From Dyella lipolytica (lineage in GTDB: Bacteria > Pseudomonadota > Gammaproteobacteria > Xanthomonadales > Rhodanobacteraceae): 64,000 bases of DNA. The stretch lies in the NCBI RefSeq assembly GCF_030160075.1, contig NZ_BSNQ01000003.1, positions 1,796,328 to 1,860,327 on the forward strand, given 5' to 3'. The translations under genes and the position numbers were made by a program. Positions 63,566 through 64,000 of the stretch are shown one piece after another. Each line of letters opens with the position of its first letter. Within the stretch, counting starts at the first letter, position 1. The notes beneath the pieces were generated by a model, which saw only the letters and a program-made list of their open reading frames with translations, had not been told where the DNA came from and searched no databases.

Positions 63566-64000
63566 GCGGCAGCTCCCGGGAAATCCTTGATCAGCAATTC
63601 GAAGCGTAGATCGTCGCGGCGCGGAACACCAAAGCGTTCCTCCCCATAAGGAAACGGCTTGTATTGGCCGGTACGGCGATAACCACGCCGTTCATACCAT
63701 GCGATCAGCTCGCTGCGCAGGTCGATCACCGTCATATGGATGGTGCGACAGTGCCAGGTTTCGCGCGCTATTCGTTCTGCTTCCGCCAACACCCGCCGGC
63801 CGAGGCCGCTGCCCTGCCAGGGTGGATCGACGGCGAACATGCCGAAGTAGGCCGAATCCTCGTGCCGTTCGATGTGACAGCAGGCGCGCAGCGCGCCATC
63901 GATAGTCGCCAGCAGCACCATGCTGTCGGGTTTGGTCAGCAGTTCGGCTACCAGTTCGGCATCGGTGCGCCGCCCGTCGAGCAGATCGGACTCGGTGGTC
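63562..64000 (-). CDS. GNAT family N-acetyltransferase, 5' end outside window
   Basis: The frame is open to the window edge; the residues before the first internal Met (TTESDLLDGRRTDAELVAELL) read like a normal GNAT N-terminal region, so the gene starts beyond 64000. Acetyl-CoA loop in FAVDPPWQGSGLGRRVLAEAE (Q-G-S-G-L-G) and the C-terminal WYERRGYRRTGQYKPFP motif are intact. Substrate unknown. Operon with the Rieske ferredoxin. Confidence 0.88.
   Translation of the reverse strand, partial: TTESDLLDGRRTDAELVAELLTKPDSMVLLATIDGALRACCHIERHEDSAYFGMFAVDPPWQGSGLGRRVLAEAERIARETWHCRTIHMTVIDLRSELIAWYERRGYRRTGQYKPFPYGEERFGVPRRDDLRFELLIKDFPGAAA

Overview
The window looks like a chromosomal segment of a GC-rich gammaproteobacterium of the order Xanthomonadales, most likely Rhodanobacteraceae (Dyella/Rhodanobacter/Luteibacter-like). 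This rests on the leuS-lptE-holA-nadD and rsfS-rlmH-maf blocks, a fimT-pilV-pilW-pilX-pilY1-pilE minor pilin operon, many secreted peptidases (M1, M13, M14, M20), and dense ATGA-type overlaps between genes. The genus is an inference. No prophage, insertion sequence, CRISPR array, tRNA or rRNA was seen.

1-6.7 kb: tail of a DEAD-box RNA helicase, a DODA-type dioxygenase, then a divergent ECF-sigma locus. A Tat-type metallophosphoesterase plus cupredoxin operon faces an ECF sigma/anti-sigma operon, and the gap holds two copies of the same promoter-like element (GGAATA-N15-CGGTAA), one on each strand. Next come a YkgJ-type Cys-cluster protein, a YpfJ-type zinc peptidase, a MAPEG protein and a CPBP protease.

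6.7-18.8 kb: the housekeeping cluster maf-GNAT-rlmH-rsfS // nadD-holA-lptE-leuS, all on the minus strand, split by about 5 kb. The intervening piece carries a nitronate monooxygenase and a second ECF system: sigF-nrsF facing dipZ-msrB, again with mirrored promoter elements (GTAACC-N16-CGAA). This looks like a self-contained envelope thiol/methionine repair regulon.

18.9-29.9 kb: pqiA1-pqiA2-pqiB-pqiC lipid transport operon with PqiA split into two proteins; cnoX; a DUF4442 protein; an SDR; DUF502-M14 peptidase operon; M13 lipoprotein peptidase with a good terminator.

30-40.5 kb: a Fur-box-preceded TonB receptor with a PiuC hydroxylase (iron uptake), then the minor pilin operon behind a structured leader. 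PilY1 carries an L-type lectin-like domain interrupted by a Thr/Ser-rich insert.

40.6-64 kb: rapA; amino acid permease; rhomboid; NlpC/P60 hydrolase behind an AT-rich leader; yggS with an M20 dipeptidase; ComEA-like protein; SET, GNAT and HutD proteins; a six-helix membrane protein coupled to an M1 peptidase; a TctDE-like two-component system; a class III aminotransferase with an MtnX-like phosphatase; a 16-bp perfect inverted repeat; a four-gene tripartite ABC exporter (outer membrane factor, DevC, DevA and DevB types); a Rieske ferredoxin; and a GNAT gene cut by the window edge.

The best candidates for an under-described system are the two ECF loci with mirrored promoters, and the lectin-bearing PilY1.
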